Shown piece by piece: positions 43,301 through 52,457 of a stretch of DNA of 59,300 nt (position 1 is its first letter; each line of letters begins with the position of its first letter). Position numbers and translations under genes: made by a program. The stretch is from Streptomyces katrae (GTDB lineage: Bacteria > Actinomycetota > Actinomycetes > Streptomycetales > Streptomycetaceae): assembly GCF_000717655.1 (NCBI RefSeq), contig NZ_JNZY01000054.1, positions 1 to 59,300 of the forward strand. Direction: 5' to 3'. The notes under the pieces were generated by a model. That model was given only the letters and a program-made list of their open reading frames with translations. It made no database searches and was not told where the DNA came from.

Positions 43301-43985
43301 AGCTGATCACTCCTGAAGGATGTGGACAAACCGTACGCCTTGCTTCTGACCGCGATTCCGGCTGCCAAACAAGCTGGACGTCGAGGCGTGGGGAGACGGA
43401 CGGTGAGTCGTCGTTCGGACACGTACGAGCCCGCGACGACTCCTGTGGGCCACAGGCGGATACCCGTACGTGCCGCCCGAACGCCGCCACAGCCCGGTGC
43501 CCGGCGTTGGGCCGGGCGCTGCCGAGCGTGCGCCGGCCCAGGTGAGTGTGCGCCCAGTAGGTGCGCCGGGCTGCTGCCGCGGGGGTCCGTTGCCCGGGGG
43601 CGGCGGTAGGAGCGCCGTCGTCGGGGGTTGCCCGGGCGGGCCCGGGTTCCCGGCCGGGGAGGGGACCGGGCACCCGGGGCGTCCGGGTTCCGTACGGATC
43701 CGGGCGGCAGCCCGTCGTGCGGGCGGGCCGGCCGCTGACACCGGGGAGGGTCGCCGCGCGGCTGAGGCCCGCTCCGGAAGATCCCCACCCCGCAGGTGGC
43801 GGCTTCCGGTATCCACGCGTGTATCCCGGCCGCCTTCCCCCAAACACTCTCACGGCAGGAGTTCTGAGGAGACGTCACGAGCCACGGAACCCTCGAGACG
43901 CGCGATCGGAGCCACGGCATCGGTGTTCGGCAGGCAGGGGTGAACCCCGGAGGCCGTACTGGCCGGCCCGCGGCACTCTGGTCGT
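43301..43985. other. Intergenic region with CsbD promoter
   Basis: Holds the SigB-type promoter of csbD with a 160-nt 5' leader. The remaining 500 nt show no recognisable gene or strong hairpin. Confidence 0.4.
43460..43484 (-). promoter_or_regulatory. SigB-type promoter of CsbD gene
   Basis: Minus strand: GCGT, 15 nt, GGGTAT; a match to GNNT-N14/16-GGGTA upstream of a gene family known to be SigB-dependent elsewhere. Confidence 0.65.
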
Positions 43986-44210
43986 ATGACGGACCAGACG
44001 GAGATCGTTGTTCACCCCGTGTCGCCGCAAGGCGGGCGCAAGGTCACCGTGCACGCGCTCGGCGTTGACGCGGACCTCGGCCGGGCCTTCACGCCCGCAG
44101 ACGTGTCGGAGTTCCTGCGCCGGGTCGGCCTGGAGGATGTGGACCTGTCCGAGGACGGGCCGATCCGGTGGGAGGGAGGCGGCCCCGAGGTGTGGACCGG
44201 TGGCATCTGA
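43986..44210 (+). CDS. Small acidic protein of unknown function
   Basis: 74 residues, hydrophilic and acidic, compact (VTVHALGVDADLGRAFTPADVSEFLRRVGLEDVDL), ending in a glycine-rich WEGGGPEVWTGG. No strong ribosome site is seen, so it may be translated from a leaderless mRNA. The ordered sequence and codon use look like a real gene. No domain recognised. Confidence 0.55.
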   Translation: MTDQTEIVVHPVSPQGGRKVTVHALGVDADLGRAFTPADVSEFLRRVGLEDVDLSEDGPIRWEGGGPEVWTGGI

Positions 44211-44514
44211 CGCCTTCGGGCACCCGGTCACGAGCGGAGCTGCAGGGCCGCGCTGCAGGATCGAGATCATCCCAATGGCGGCGGCCGAGGTGGAAGCCAA
44301 CCGCGCAGGTCCGGTGTCGGGAGTCGCCGGGCATCAGTGGCTGTGTTGCCCGGGGCGCCGACGGGCTCGGCAGCGGGAACCTCCGCTTCGTCACCCGCAT
44401 GACGTACTCGGGGCCCGCTCCCCGAGCGCCTGCCGTAATCCGGATGGATGATCGACGCAGGACGCAGTCGGTACCCGGCGGCCGCTGTGGGCGCCGTGAA
44501 GGGGTGACATCGCC
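44211..44514. other. Intergenic space before LCP gene
   Basis: 300 nt with no recognisable gene, promoter or hairpin. Confidence 0.4.
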
Positions 44515-45687
44515 GTGTCGGACAGGGCAGGCAGCCGGGGCGCTGACGGCCCGGCAGGGGATGGCACGGCAAAGCCTCCGGCCCGGCGGCGGAGGCGCCG
44601 GCTGCTGCGCTGGATCGGGCTCGGCATGGCGTTGCTGTTGCTGGTCGGGGCCGGGGTGGGCTGGTGGACCTACCGCACGCTCGACAGCAACATCACAGCC
44701 GACGTTCCCGCGGCCTCCGAGCTGGGGCGGCACGAGGCGGAGCGCCCGGCACCGGTCGTGCGCAGGGCGCTGAACGTGCTGATCATCGGATCGGACTCGC
44801 GCGCGGGCCAGGGCAACGGCAGGTACGGACGGCGCCGGGGTACGGGGCGTTCGGACACCGCGATCCTGCTGCACGTGGCGGCGGACCGGAAGAGCGCGAC
44901 GGCCGTCTCACTCCCCAGGGACCTGATGGTCGAGATCCCCTCCTGCCTGACGGCTGACGGGAGCCGCACCGAGGAACGGTTCGCGCAGTTCAACTGGGCC
45001 TTCCAGTTCGGCGGCGCGGCCTGCTCGATCCGTACGGTCGAGAAGATGACCGGGATCCGGATCGACCACCACGTGGTGGTGGACTTCCAGGGCTTCAAGA
45101 AGGTGGTCGACGCGGTCGGCGGGGTGGAGGTTTGCCTCGATGAGCCGGTGAACGATGCCAGGGCGAAACTTCGGCTGCGGGCCGGACGCCAGACCCTCAG
45201 CGGTGAGCAGGCGCTGGGTTATGTGAGGGCCCGCTACAGCCTGGGCAACGGCAGCGATACCGAACGGATGACCCGCCAGCAGCAGTTCCTCGCCTCACTG
45301 GTGAAGAAGGTGCAGAGCAACAGAGTGCTGTTCAACCCCGCCCGCCTGTACGCGGTACTGAATGCGGCCACGTCCGCAGTGACGACCGACCCACAGCTCG
45401 CTTCCCTGCGCAGTCTGTACGAACTGGTCTTCAGCATGCGGGACATCCCGGTGGCCCGGGTCCAGTTTCTGACCGTGCCCCGGGAGCCCTACCACGCCAA
45501 CGCGAACCGGGACGAACTGATCGCCGTGGATGCTGCCCGGCTCTTCCAGCGGCTGCGCGTGGACCAGCCGGTGGAAGTGGTCCACGCTGAGCCGGACCGC
45601 GCGCGGCCGTCCGCAAAGCCGACCGGGTCTCCCACACCGGCTCCCGCTTTCACGGGCACCACGGCGGCCGCGGCGACCTGCGGGTAG
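44515..45687 (+). CDS. LytR-CpsA-Psr (LCP) family cell-wall glycopolymer ligase
   Basis: 390 residues. A basic cytoplasmic tail (RRRRRRLLRW) is followed by one membrane helix (about 32-52) and an extracellular LCP domain: LNVLIIGSDSRAG, GRSDTAILLHVAADRK, AVSLPRDLMVEIP and GGVEVCLDEPVND, then LSGEQALGYVRARYS. Conserved Arg and Asp residues that bind the pyrophosphate lipid are in place. It attaches polymers to peptidoglycan from lipid carriers. The C-terminus is Pro/Thr-rich. The start is GTG at 44515. Confidence 0.9.
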   Translation: MSDRAGSRGADGPAGDGTAKPPARRRRRRLLRWIGLGMALLLLVGAGVGWWTYRTLDSNITADVPAASELGRHEAERPAPVVRRALNVLIIGSDSRAGQGNGRYGRRRGTGRSDTAILLHVAADRKSATAVSLPRDLMVEIPSCLTADGSRTEERFAQFNWAFQFGGAACSIRTVEKMTGIRIDHHVVVDFQGFKKVVDAVGGVEVCLDEPVNDARAKLRLRAGRQTLSGEQALGYVRARYSLGNGSDTERMTRQQQFLASLVKKVQSNRVLFNPARLYAVLNAATSAVTTDPQLASLRSLYELVFSMRDIPVARVQFLTVPREPYHANANRDELIAVDAARLFQRLRVDQPVEVVHAEPDRARPSAKPTGSPTPAPAFTGTTAAAATCG

Positions 45688-45806
45688 ACGCCAGGCGGCC
45701 GCACCTGGGGTGGGCCGATTGCCGTACGGGGTGTTGCAGCCGCCGCCCTTGCTCCGCACGGCTCAATCGATCGCTCGGCGAAGCGCCTTTCGGGAAGAAG
45801 AGCACC

Positions 45807-46250
45807 ATGGACAGCAATCGCGAGATGGACCCGGAGCACCAGGTGCCCGACGGCGTCGACGACAAGACACTGCGCGCCCTGGGCGCGCTCTCCAAGGCGC
45901 TAGAGACCACGGAGCGGGCCCGCGGACACCTCTACGGATTCCACCAGCTGACCGGGACCGCGGACTTCGAGCTCGGTGACGCCGTCCGGCTCCTGCGCGA
46001 GGCGGGCCACGAGGAGCAGGCCGCACGGGTCGAGCGCGACATCGTGGGCCGCAACGTCATCCCGGACCACTGGACGTTCCAGATCATCGAGGCCTACAAC
46101 TCCACCTACCACCAGCCCTTCGCCGCGATGGAACGCGACATCGTCGACGAGCTGGCCGGCGGGCGCGAACACCTCCTGGAGGCCCGCCTCAAGACGATCC
46201 GCCGCACCCGCCACCATCCGGACCACACCGCGACGCCGCCCGCCTCCTGA
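45807..46250 (+). CDS. Conserved protein of unknown function
   Basis: 147 residues, soluble, helical, rich in charged residues (LRALGALSKALETTERARGHLYGFHQLTG, then AVRLLREAGHEEQAARVERDIVGRNVIPDHWTFQIIEAYN). Sequence character and codon use indicate a real gene; GGGAAG lies well ahead of the ATG. No domain recognised. Confidence 0.65.
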   Translation: MDSNREMDPEHQVPDGVDDKTLRALGALSKALETTERARGHLYGFHQLTGTADFELGDAVRLLREAGHEEQAARVERDIVGRNVIPDHWTFQIIEAYNSTYHQPFAAMERDIVDELAGGREHLLEARLKTIRRTRHHPDHTATPPAS

Positions 46251-46282
46251 AACGAAGGCCGGCAGGGCGCGCCCGTGTTGCT

Positions 46283-46345
46283 AGGTGTGCTCTGACGGCC
46301 TGTCGATGGGCCACCTGTCCGCGCCGCGCCGGTGACGGCAGCATC
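46283..46345 (-). pseudogene. DUF2231 C-terminal remnant
   Basis: About 60 bp match the 3' end of the DUF2231 gene at 26.9 kb (shared gacggcctg-cgat-ggccac and tgacggca stretches) and encode VAHRQAVRAH like AYRQAVGAH. Nothing upstream of it is recognisable as DUF2231. Confidence 0.45.
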
Positions 46346-46524
46346 TCAGTCTCGGCCGTTCAGGGCGTGGTGGACCAGGCGGTGTCCGAGCATGACGCAC
46401 AGGGTATGGCCGGCGTCTTCGAACGGCAGGGCGCGGTGGGGGGCCGGTCGCCATGAGCTCCGATCTTCGGCCTCGGGAATCCGGCCCCGCCCAGCGGAGG
46501 GAGCGGGTTCGGGTTCGGCGCGGG

Positions 46525-48759
46525 TCAGAGGGCTGCGGGGAACCGGTCCCAGGCCCGGTGCTCGCCCAGCGCCGTCGTGAGGGCTGCCAGGACCCCGGTT
46601 GCGGTGTCGGCGACGGCGATGCCGGGTTCGGCTGCCGTGATGCCGGCGGTTTCGAGGAGTCGCTCCGCGCCGTTCCAACCGCCGATGGCTTTGCCGTGCC
46701 GGTACGCCTCGGTGAGGAGCAGCAGTACGCGCGGGTCGGGAGCCTCGGGGGGCTGGGCCGTGCCGGCCTTGGCGTCGCGGGCACCGTACGCGTCCGCGCC
46801 TGCCCGGGGCACTCCGGCCAGCAGGATGGCGTCGAATTCGACGGATCGGGCGGTGGCGAAGGTTCGCTGAATGGTGATCGGGGGGCCGTCGCCGTCGAGG
46901 GTGCCGCCGGTCGGGGCGATGACGAGGGGCACCATGCCGGCGTCCAGGACGGCCTGCCGCGCGGTCCTCACGCCGTCCAGGTCGGCTGAGGCGTCGGCGA
47001 CGATGCCGATCACGCGGCCGTCGGTCGGCCAGGTCCCGCCCATCTGGGAGAGGGCGGGGCTGGAGTCGGCCGAGTCGAGCGGCACGGTGCCGGCGGGGGC
47101 TGGCAGTCCGAGGCCCGCGGCGACCTGTTCGCACAGCTGCGGATCGATGTTCGCCAGCACCTTCAGGGTGCGTTCTTTGATCGCCTGCTCGTAGCACTTG
47201 TTCAGTTCGAAGGTGTAGGCGGCGATGATGTGCTCGCGCTCGGGCGGGGTCATGCTCAGCCAGAAGAGGCGCGGCTGGGTGAAGTGGTCCGAGAACGAGG
47301 CCGGTGCCTCACGCACCTTGCTCGCCGCGGGGACCTTCACGGGCGTCTCGATGAAGGCGGCCGTATCGGCTCCGGCGAGGAAGGGGCAGCCGCCGTCGAG
47401 GCTGTTGGGCCGGTAGGGGGCGACGCCCGTGTGGACGGCGCTCTGGTGCATCCCGTCGCGGAGCATGTCGTTGACGGGGGCGTGCGGCCGGTTGATCGGG
47501 ATCTGGCCGAAGTTCGGGCCGCCGAGTCGGCTGATCTGCGTGTCGAGGTAGGAGAAGAGGCGGCCGGCGAGCAGCGGGTCGTCGGTGACGTCGATGCCGG
47601 GGACCAGGTGGCCGGGGTGGAAGGCGACCTGCTCGGTCTCGGCGAAATAGTTCTTGGTGTTGGCGTTCAGGGTCATCAGCCCGATGGGCTGAACGGGTGA
47701 GAGCTCCTCCGGCACGATCTTGGTGGGGTCGAGGAGGTCGATGCCTTCGAAGGTCTGCTCCGGGGTGTCGGGGAAGACCTGGATGCCGAGTTCCCACTGC
47801 GGGAAGGCGCCGGCCTCGATGGCGTCGAAGAGGTCGCGGCGGTGGAAGTCGGGGTCCATGCCGCTGATCATCTGTGCTTCCTCCCAGACCAGGGAGTGCA
47901 CGCCGAGCTTCGGCTTCCAGTGGAACTTCACGAGCACGCTCTCGTCGGCCGCGTTGACCAGCCGGAAGGTGTGTACTCCGAAGCCCTCCATCATCCGGAA
48001 CGATCTGGGGATGCCCCGGTCGGACATGTTCCACAGGGTGTGGTGGGTGGCTTCGGTGTGCAGGGACACGAAGTCCCAGAACGTGTCGTGCGCGCTCTGC
48101 GCCTGCGGGATCTCGCGGTCCGGGTGCGGCTTTCCGGCGTGGATGACGTCGGGGAACTTGACGGCGTCCTGGATGAAGAACACGGGGATGTTGTTGCCTA
48201 CCAGGTCGAACGTACCTTCGTCGGTGTAGAACTTCGTCGCGAAGCCGCGTGTGTCGCGCACGGTGTCTGCCGAGCCGCGTGAGCCGAGGACGGTGGAGAA
48301 CCGGACGAACACGGGCGTCTCCACGTCCTTGGCGAGAAACGCGGCCTTCGACACCTCGCCGGCGGTTCCGTAGCCCTGGAAGACGCCGTGGGCGGCGGCA
48401 CCACGCGCGTGGACGACCCGCTCCGGGATCCGCTCGTGGTCGAAATGCGTGATCTTCTCGCGCAGGTGGTGGTCCTGCAGCAGCACCGGGCCGCGTGCTC
48501 CGGCCTTCAAGGAGTGATCGGTGTCGGGCAGACGCGTGCCTTGGGCCGTGGTCAGGTAGGCACCGCTCTGCGCCATGCGTGCCTGGTCCGCCCCCGTCGC
48601 CTGCCCGGTTGGACCCGCCGTTTCGGGACCGTCCTGGTCGGGCTTCGGGGGAAGGGGTTGCGCGGGCTCCGTCGGCTCGAGCAGAGGCGGTGACGTCGGC
48701 CCGGGCTTGCCGGGCAGCTCGTTCTTGGCGGTGTCGGGTGAGGACTGCTGCTTCGTCAT
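46525..48759 (-). CDS. katE: Large-subunit catalase (HPII/KatE type)
   Basis: 744 residues. After an acidic, proline-rich N-terminal extension the haem catalase core has the distal His117 ([20 protein letters not shown]), Asn in [12 protein letters not shown], and the proximal Tyr helix ([26 protein letters not shown]). The C-terminal 150 residues form the class I glutaminase/DJ-1-like domain of large catalases ([26 protein letters not shown]). It breaks down hydrogen peroxide and probably forms a tetramer. It follows the flavodoxin-like oxidoreductase gene by 57 nt and may share its GGGTAG-type promoter. Confidence 0.93.
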   Translation of the reverse strand: MTKQQSSPDTAKNELPGKPGPTSPPLLEPTEPAQPLPPKPDQDGPETAGPTGQATGADQARMAQSGAYLTTAQGTRLPDTDHSLKAGARGPVLLQDHHLREKITHFDHERIPERVVHARGAAAHGVFQGYGTAGEVSKAAFLAKDVETPVFVRFSTVLGSRGSADTVRDTRGFATKFYTDEGTFDLVGNNIPVFFIQDAVKFPDVIHAGKPHPDREIPQAQSAHDTFWDFVSLHTEATHHTLWNMSDRGIPRSFRMMEGFGVHTFRLVNAADESVLVKFHWKPKLGVHSLVWEEAQMISGMDPDFHRRDLFDAIEAGAFPQWELGIQVFPDTPEQTFEGIDLLDPTKIVPEELSPVQPIGLMTLNANTKNYFAETEQVAFHPGHLVPGIDVTDDPLLAGRLFSYLDTQISRLGGPNFGQIPINRPHAPVNDMLRDGMHQSAVHTGVAPYRPNSLDGGCPFLAGADTAAFIETPVKVPAASKVREAPASFSDHFTQPRLFWLSMTPPEREHIIAAYTFELNKCYEQAIKERTLKVLANIDPQLCEQVAAGLGLPAPAGTVPLDSADSSPALSQMGGTWPTDGRVIGIVADASADLDGVRTARQAVLDAGMVPLVIAPTGGTLDGDGPPITIQRTFATARSVEFDAILLAGVPRAGADAYGARDAKAGTAQPPEAPDPRVLLLLTEAYRHGKAIGGWNGAERLLETAGITAAEPGIAVADTATGVLAALTTALGEHRAWDRFPAAL

Positions 48760-48816
48760 GATCGTTCTCCTTGTCTCCGGTCCGGGACGCGCTGTGCGGA
48801 GGGACGGAGCCGTGGC

Positions 48817-49440
48817 TCAGCTCGCCGGGTACGGAGCGGCCTTGAGGCGGCGGGCGAGGTGGGCGGTGTTCGCTGCGAGGGTGGCGGTCGTGCCGGCCGT
48901 CTTCTCGGGGGTCTTGTCGAGGTCCTGGTAGTCGGTGCCCTGCATGGCCTCGCCGACCCAGTAGGTGACGGCGTTCGGAGCGAGGGAGAACCCGACGTCG
49001 TTCAGGCCCTGGAAGAGGTCGGCGCTGACCTTGTGCGCGCCGTCCTCATTGCCCACGACACAGACTGCGGCGACCTTGCCGTAGGTGAGCATGCGGCCCT
49101 CGTCGTCGGTCTCGGAGATCTCCGCGTCCAGCCGCTCCAGGACCCGCTGGGCGATGCTGGACGGGTGCCCGAGCCAGATCGGCGTCGAGAGGATCAGGAT
49201 GTCGCAGCCCAGGATCGTGTCCCGGATCTCCGGCCAGGCGTCGCCATCGCCCATGGCGGTCTTCACACCGGGCTTCACATCGTGGTCGGCGATCCGGATG
49301 GTCTTACCGGTGACGCCGTGCTCGGCGAGGGCGGCCATGGTCTGCTCGGCCAGCAATTGGGAGCTCGACGGAGTGGGGGAGGGGGACAGGGTGCAGACGA
49401 GCGCGACAGCGCGAAGAGGGGTGTGATTGTTGGGGTCCAT
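48817..49440 (-). CDS. NAD(P)H-dependent FMN oxidoreductase, flavodoxin-like
   Basis: 207 residues with a flavodoxin fold: VALVCTLSPSPTPSSSQLLAEQTMAAL (FMN phosphate loop), CDILILSTPIWLGHPSSIAQRVLERLDAE, and VAAVCVVGNEDGAHKVSADLFQGL. It probably transfers electrons from NAD(P)H to FMN or quinones. It is the first gene of a pair with catalase, a redox-defence operon. Confidence 0.85.
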   Translation of the reverse strand: MDPNNHTPLRAVALVCTLSPSPTPSSSQLLAEQTMAALAEHGVTGKTIRIADHDVKPGVKTAMGDGDAWPEIRDTILGCDILILSTPIWLGHPSSIAQRVLERLDAEISETDDEGRMLTYGKVAAVCVVGNEDGAHKVSADLFQGLNDVGFSLAPNAVTYWVGEAMQGTDYQDLDKTPEKTAGTTATLAANTAHLARRLKAAPYPAS

Positions 49441-49449
49441 GGTGTCCGG

Positions 49450-49455
49450 CTACCC
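49450..49455 (-). promoter_or_regulatory. GGGTAG -10 element of the oxidoreductase-catalase operon
   Basis: Minus strand GGGTAG ten bases before the ATG at 49440. The -35 at 15 nt is ACAT, one base away from GNNT. If used, the mRNA would be almost leaderless. Confidence 0.35.
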
Positions 49456-49600
49456 GCACACCTCGCTTTGATGTCGCACGCTATGCGATTCATCCCCTTT
49501 GGGTCAGTCCGCGAAGATGCGGAAGCCGCGGCAGTGTGCCCCTGCATCCTGGTGGTGGACCGATGCGCATGGGATCGGGGTTCTGAAGCATGCGCGGCGT

Positions 49601-50596
49601 ATGGAATGCGTGGTGTACGAGGAGCGGTCGGGCCGGTCGGAGACGGTCGAGTGCGGCCTTGACGACGAGGCCTGCCGACTGGTGCTGAAGCGGTTGCGCG
49701 GGCTGGGCGACGGCGAGTTCGGCTGGGTCCGTCTGGTCGACCCGGCCGAGGACGAGCTCGTGCAGTTGGCCGAGGAGCTGGGTCTGCACCCCCTGGCCGT
49801 CGAGGATGCGGTTCAGGCGCGCCAGCTGCCGAAGCGAGAGCGCATCGGCGACGTGCTGGCAGTTGCGCTGAAGACCCTCTGGTACGTCGAGGAGGAAGCG
49901 GCGGTGGAGACCGGCGAGTTGATGCTTTTCGTCGGCCCCCGCTACGTGCTCACCGTCCGGCACGGCGAGGTGGATCCGGCAGCCGACGCAGCCCGCAGGC
50001 TGGAAGCAGACGCGTCCACGCTGCGCTTCGGCCCCCTGTCGGTTCTGCACGCCGTTCTGGACGTCGTCGTCGATGCCTACGGCGAAGCCGCCGAGACCGT
50101 GCGTGCCGCGCTCGACCGGTTGGAGGACCGCGTCTTCTCGTCCTCCCGCGTCGACCACACCGAGGACATCTACTCCCTGAAACGAGAGGTACGCGAGTTC
50201 CGGGACGCCGTACAGCCGCTGGTCCCCGTCCTGACCGGCCTTCTGAGCGGCCTGGCCGAGGAAGGGCGTCCGTCGAAGGTCCTGCCCTACTTCCGCGACG
50301 TGTCGGATCACCTCCACCGCACCGACACGGAGGTGCGGACGCTCGACGAACTGCTCAATTCGGTTCTCGCTGCCCAGCAAGCCAGGGTGGGCACCTGGCA
50401 GAACGACGACATGCGGCGCATTTCCGCCTGGGCCGCGATCTTCGCGATCCCCACCATGGTGGCCGGCGTCTACGGAATGAACTTCGAGCACATGCCGGAG
50501 CTCGGCTGGAGCTACGGCTACCCGCTCGCCGTCGCCCTCATGGCGTTGGCGTCAGGCCTCCTCTTCCGCTCGTTCCGCCGCAACGGCTGGCTCTAG
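49601..50596 (+). CDS. corA: CorA family magnesium/cobalt transporter
   Basis: 331 residues. A long cytoplasmic domain (residues 1-265) is followed by two membrane helices. The GMN motif that selects hydrated magnesium is at 292-294 (YGMNFEHMPELGWSYG), and the ending is LFRSFRRNGWL. ATG at 49601 is chosen because it gives the usual family N-terminus (MECVVYEE); a longer upstream frame is probably not translated. It forms a pentameric channel in the membrane. Confidence 0.9.
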   Translation: MECVVYEERSGRSETVECGLDDEACRLVLKRLRGLGDGEFGWVRLVDPAEDELVQLAEELGLHPLAVEDAVQARQLPKRERIGDVLAVALKTLWYVEEEAAVETGELMLFVGPRYVLTVRHGEVDPAADAARRLEADASTLRFGPLSVLHAVLDVVVDAYGEAAETVRAALDRLEDRVFSSSRVDHTEDIYSLKREVREFRDAVQPLVPVLTGLLSGLAEEGRPSKVLPYFRDVSDHLHRTDTEVRTLDELLNSVLAAQQARVGTWQNDDMRRISAWAAIFAIPTMVAGVYGMNFEHMPELGWSYGYPLAVALMALASGLLFRSFRRNGWL

Positions 50597-50659
50597 GAAT
50601 CGGGTCCGGGAGCCGCGCCCGCGGACGGGAGGTCGAGGAGCGGGCCCGGACCAGCCCTC

Positions 50660-51030
50660 GCAGCTGCCCGCACGCTCCTGGAGGGCGGTCCTGCGCGGCA
50701 CGGCCAAAGGGTTCCAGAACGAGGAGCTCGCCGACCGCGCTGCGGCCCTGCCCTAGGATCCCCTCCTCGGTCTCGTCGTGGCGATGTGGACCGCCTCCGG
50801 GTACGCGGCCGCGTTCATCCGTGCCGCGAACGCCGTCTACTACATGCCCGAGGGGCACCCGGTGTGGACTCGTCACGATCATGATCGCGCTCCTGTACCG
50901 GGCGGCGCCGTACGCCGAGGGCCGCGGATTCGAGCGACCAGGAGCGCCACCGCATGGAGGAGTGAGGGGCCGCACGGACCGCTGGGCCGGCCACGAGTTG
51001 CAGCATCACGGCTTTGCCCGTTGCGCGACA
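50660..51030 (+). pseudogene. YihY/BrkB family membrane protein, fragmented
   Basis: In order but with gaps: SWRAVLRGTAKGFQNEELADRAAAL and a stop; then, after about 100 missing residues, AMWTASGYAAAFIRAANAVYYMPEGHPVW; then MIALLYRAAPYAEGRGF. Intact relatives have 300 or more residues and six helices. At least three internal blocks are deleted. In other streptomycetes a BrkB gene often precedes the holin/DUF3618/DUF4235 set found just downstream, so this is the decayed resident copy. Confidence 0.75.
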
Positions 51031-51090
51031 GTGACCACCGGCAGAGAAGGCGCATCGGGGGATGCCACCGGTAAGCGCCGGGCCCGGCAT

Positions 51091-51115
51091 GGGTGCTCGG
51101 CCGTTTACCGGGTAG
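51091..51115 (+). promoter_or_regulatory. SigB-type promoter of the holin/DUF3618/DUF4235 operon
   Basis: GGGT, 15 nt, GGGTAG, 46 nt before the ATG at 51162. Confidence 0.55.
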
Positions 51116-51161
51116 GCGCGCCACGACAACGGCGTGCGCATCGCAACAGGGGAGACTCCTC

Positions 51162-51575
51162 ATGAGCACGATGGAGCGGCAGACCCACAGCACCGATGAA
51201 TCCGTGAGCGTGCTGGTTTCTCGCGCTTCCCGGCAGATTTCGGAGCTGGTCCGCGAGGAGATGCAGCTGGCTCGAGCAGAGATGACGCAGAAGGGGAAGC
51301 GCTTCGAAAAGGGCGGCGGCCTTGTGGGCGCGGCTGGACTGATCGGAATCCTGGCAGCTCAGGCCCTGGTGGCAGCCTGCATCGCAGCCCTCGCACTGAT
51401 ACTCCCGGTGTGGGCATCGGCCCTGATCGTCGCGGCGGTGCTGGCAGCGGTTGCCGCAGTGACAGCCGTGGCGGGGAAGAAGCAGATCACTGAGGCCGGA
51501 GCCCCCGTTCCGGGGAAGGCCATCGACAGCGTCAAGGCCGACCTGGCCGAGATCAAGGAGAAGGTGCAGCGATGA
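51162..51575 (+). CDS. Phage holin superfamily III-like membrane protein
   Basis: 137 residues. An N-terminal amphipathic helix (VSVLVSRASRQISELVREEMQLARAEM) is followed by two membrane helices (about 54-80 and 85-105) and a basic tail. The family is annotated after actinophage holins, but chromosomal copies like this are ordinary membrane proteins of stress operons. GGGGAG precedes the ATG; the ATGA overlap couples it to the DUF3618 gene. Confidence 0.82.
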   Translation: MSTMERQTHSTDESVSVLVSRASRQISELVREEMQLARAEMTQKGKRFEKGGGLVGAAGLIGILAAQALVAACIAALALILPVWASALIVAAVLAAVAAVTAVAGKKQITEAGAPVPGKAIDSVKADLAEIKEKVQR

Positions 51576-51949
51576 CCGACGAACCCCGAACCGACATCGG
51601 CACACCCACCCCCGACGAGCTGCGCGAGCAGATCGAGCGCACCCGTGACGAACTCGGGCAGACCGTCGAGGCGCTGGCGGGCAAGGCCGACGTCAGGGCC
51701 CAGGTGAAGGAGAAGGCGGCCGGTGTCAGAGAGCAGGCCGCCGAGAAGACCGCGCTGGTCGCCGACCAGATCCGCGGGAAGACCCAGCATGCCGCGCAAG
51801 TGGTGAAGGACACGACACCCGAGCCGGTTCTCGACAAGGCCGGCCACGTCGCGAGGACGGCACGCGCCAACCGTACGCCACTGCTCGTGGCCGGCACCGC
51901 TCTGGTCGTCGTCTATCTGCTGGTGCGGCGCAGCCGGGCACGACGATGA
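51572..51949 (+). CDS. DUF3618 domain protein
   Basis: 125 residues. The N-terminal signature is TPDELREQIERTRDELGQTVEALAGKADV; a long amphipathic helix with KEKAAGVREQAAEKTALV follows, then TPEPVLDKAG, one C-terminal membrane helix (LLVAGTALVVVYLLV) and a basic end RRSRARR. Probably membrane-associated. It overlaps both neighbours by ATGA. Confidence 0.85.
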   Translation: MTDEPRTDIGTPTPDELREQIERTRDELGQTVEALAGKADVRAQVKEKAAGVREQAAEKTALVADQIRGKTQHAAQVVKDTTPEPVLDKAGHVARTARANRTPLLVAGTALVVVYLLVRRSRARR

Positions 51950-52059
51950 AGGCGTCCGAGATGGCCCACAAGCCGGTCGGGCCGGCCTTGGGCGCCGTCA
52001 GCGGCTTGATCGCGGAGGCGGTGTTCCAGCAGGCCGGGAAGGTCGTCGCTGGGCCCTGA
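51946..52059 (+). pseudogene. DUF4235 protein, truncated to 37 residues
   Basis: Starts in the expected ATGA overlap and reads KASEMAHKPVGPALGAVSG, the DUF4235 N-terminus with its first helix, but stops after VVAGP. Family proteins are about 90 residues with a second helix. No continuation is recognisable in other frames, so the 3' part was lost. Confidence 0.65.
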
Positions 52060-52268
52060 GCGCCTGGCAGACCACCTGGTGAAGACCGGCGCCCTGCTGG
52101 ACCGCCGGATGATCTACTGGTACCCGCGTCCCTCCGAGCACGTCCGACACTGCCCGGCCCTTGCTGCGCCCGGGCCGGCAGCCGCGGCAGACCTCGAGTT
52201 CGAGCAGCAGCTTTTCCACCGGGTGGGGCGCTCCGGGCCGGGGCGGCCCGTCAGCGCGCCGGGTACGT

Positions 52269-52457
52269 CTACATGGGGTCCATGGTCCCGCTGCCCCTGC
52301 CGTTCTCACGCTCTGTCTTCTCCCGGATGCGCAGGGCCTCGTCCATGAGCCGCTGCCGCTCTGCCGGATCGGTGGCGTGCTGCGCCGCCTGCTCCAGCTC
52401 CTGAGCCCTGTCGCGCCTCTGCTGGGCTCGCTTGCTCGGCTGGCTGTCGCCGCTCAT
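52269..52457 (-). CDS. DUF6381 family small protein
   Basis: 62 residues, charged helical protein: SKRAQQRRDRAQELEQAAQHATDPAERQRLMDEALRIREK followed by a short glycine-rich tail. GGAG lies five bases ahead of the ATG at 52457. Function unknown. Confidence 0.75.
   Translation of the reverse strand: MSGDSQPSKRAQQRRDRAQELEQAAQHATDPAERQRLMDEALRIREKTERENGRGSGTMDPM

Noticed and set aside
51162..51575. Holin-like gene as sign of a prophage
   Set aside because: No endolysin, terminase, capsid or integrase nearby. The gene belongs to a common chromosomal stress operon with DUF3618 and DUF4235.
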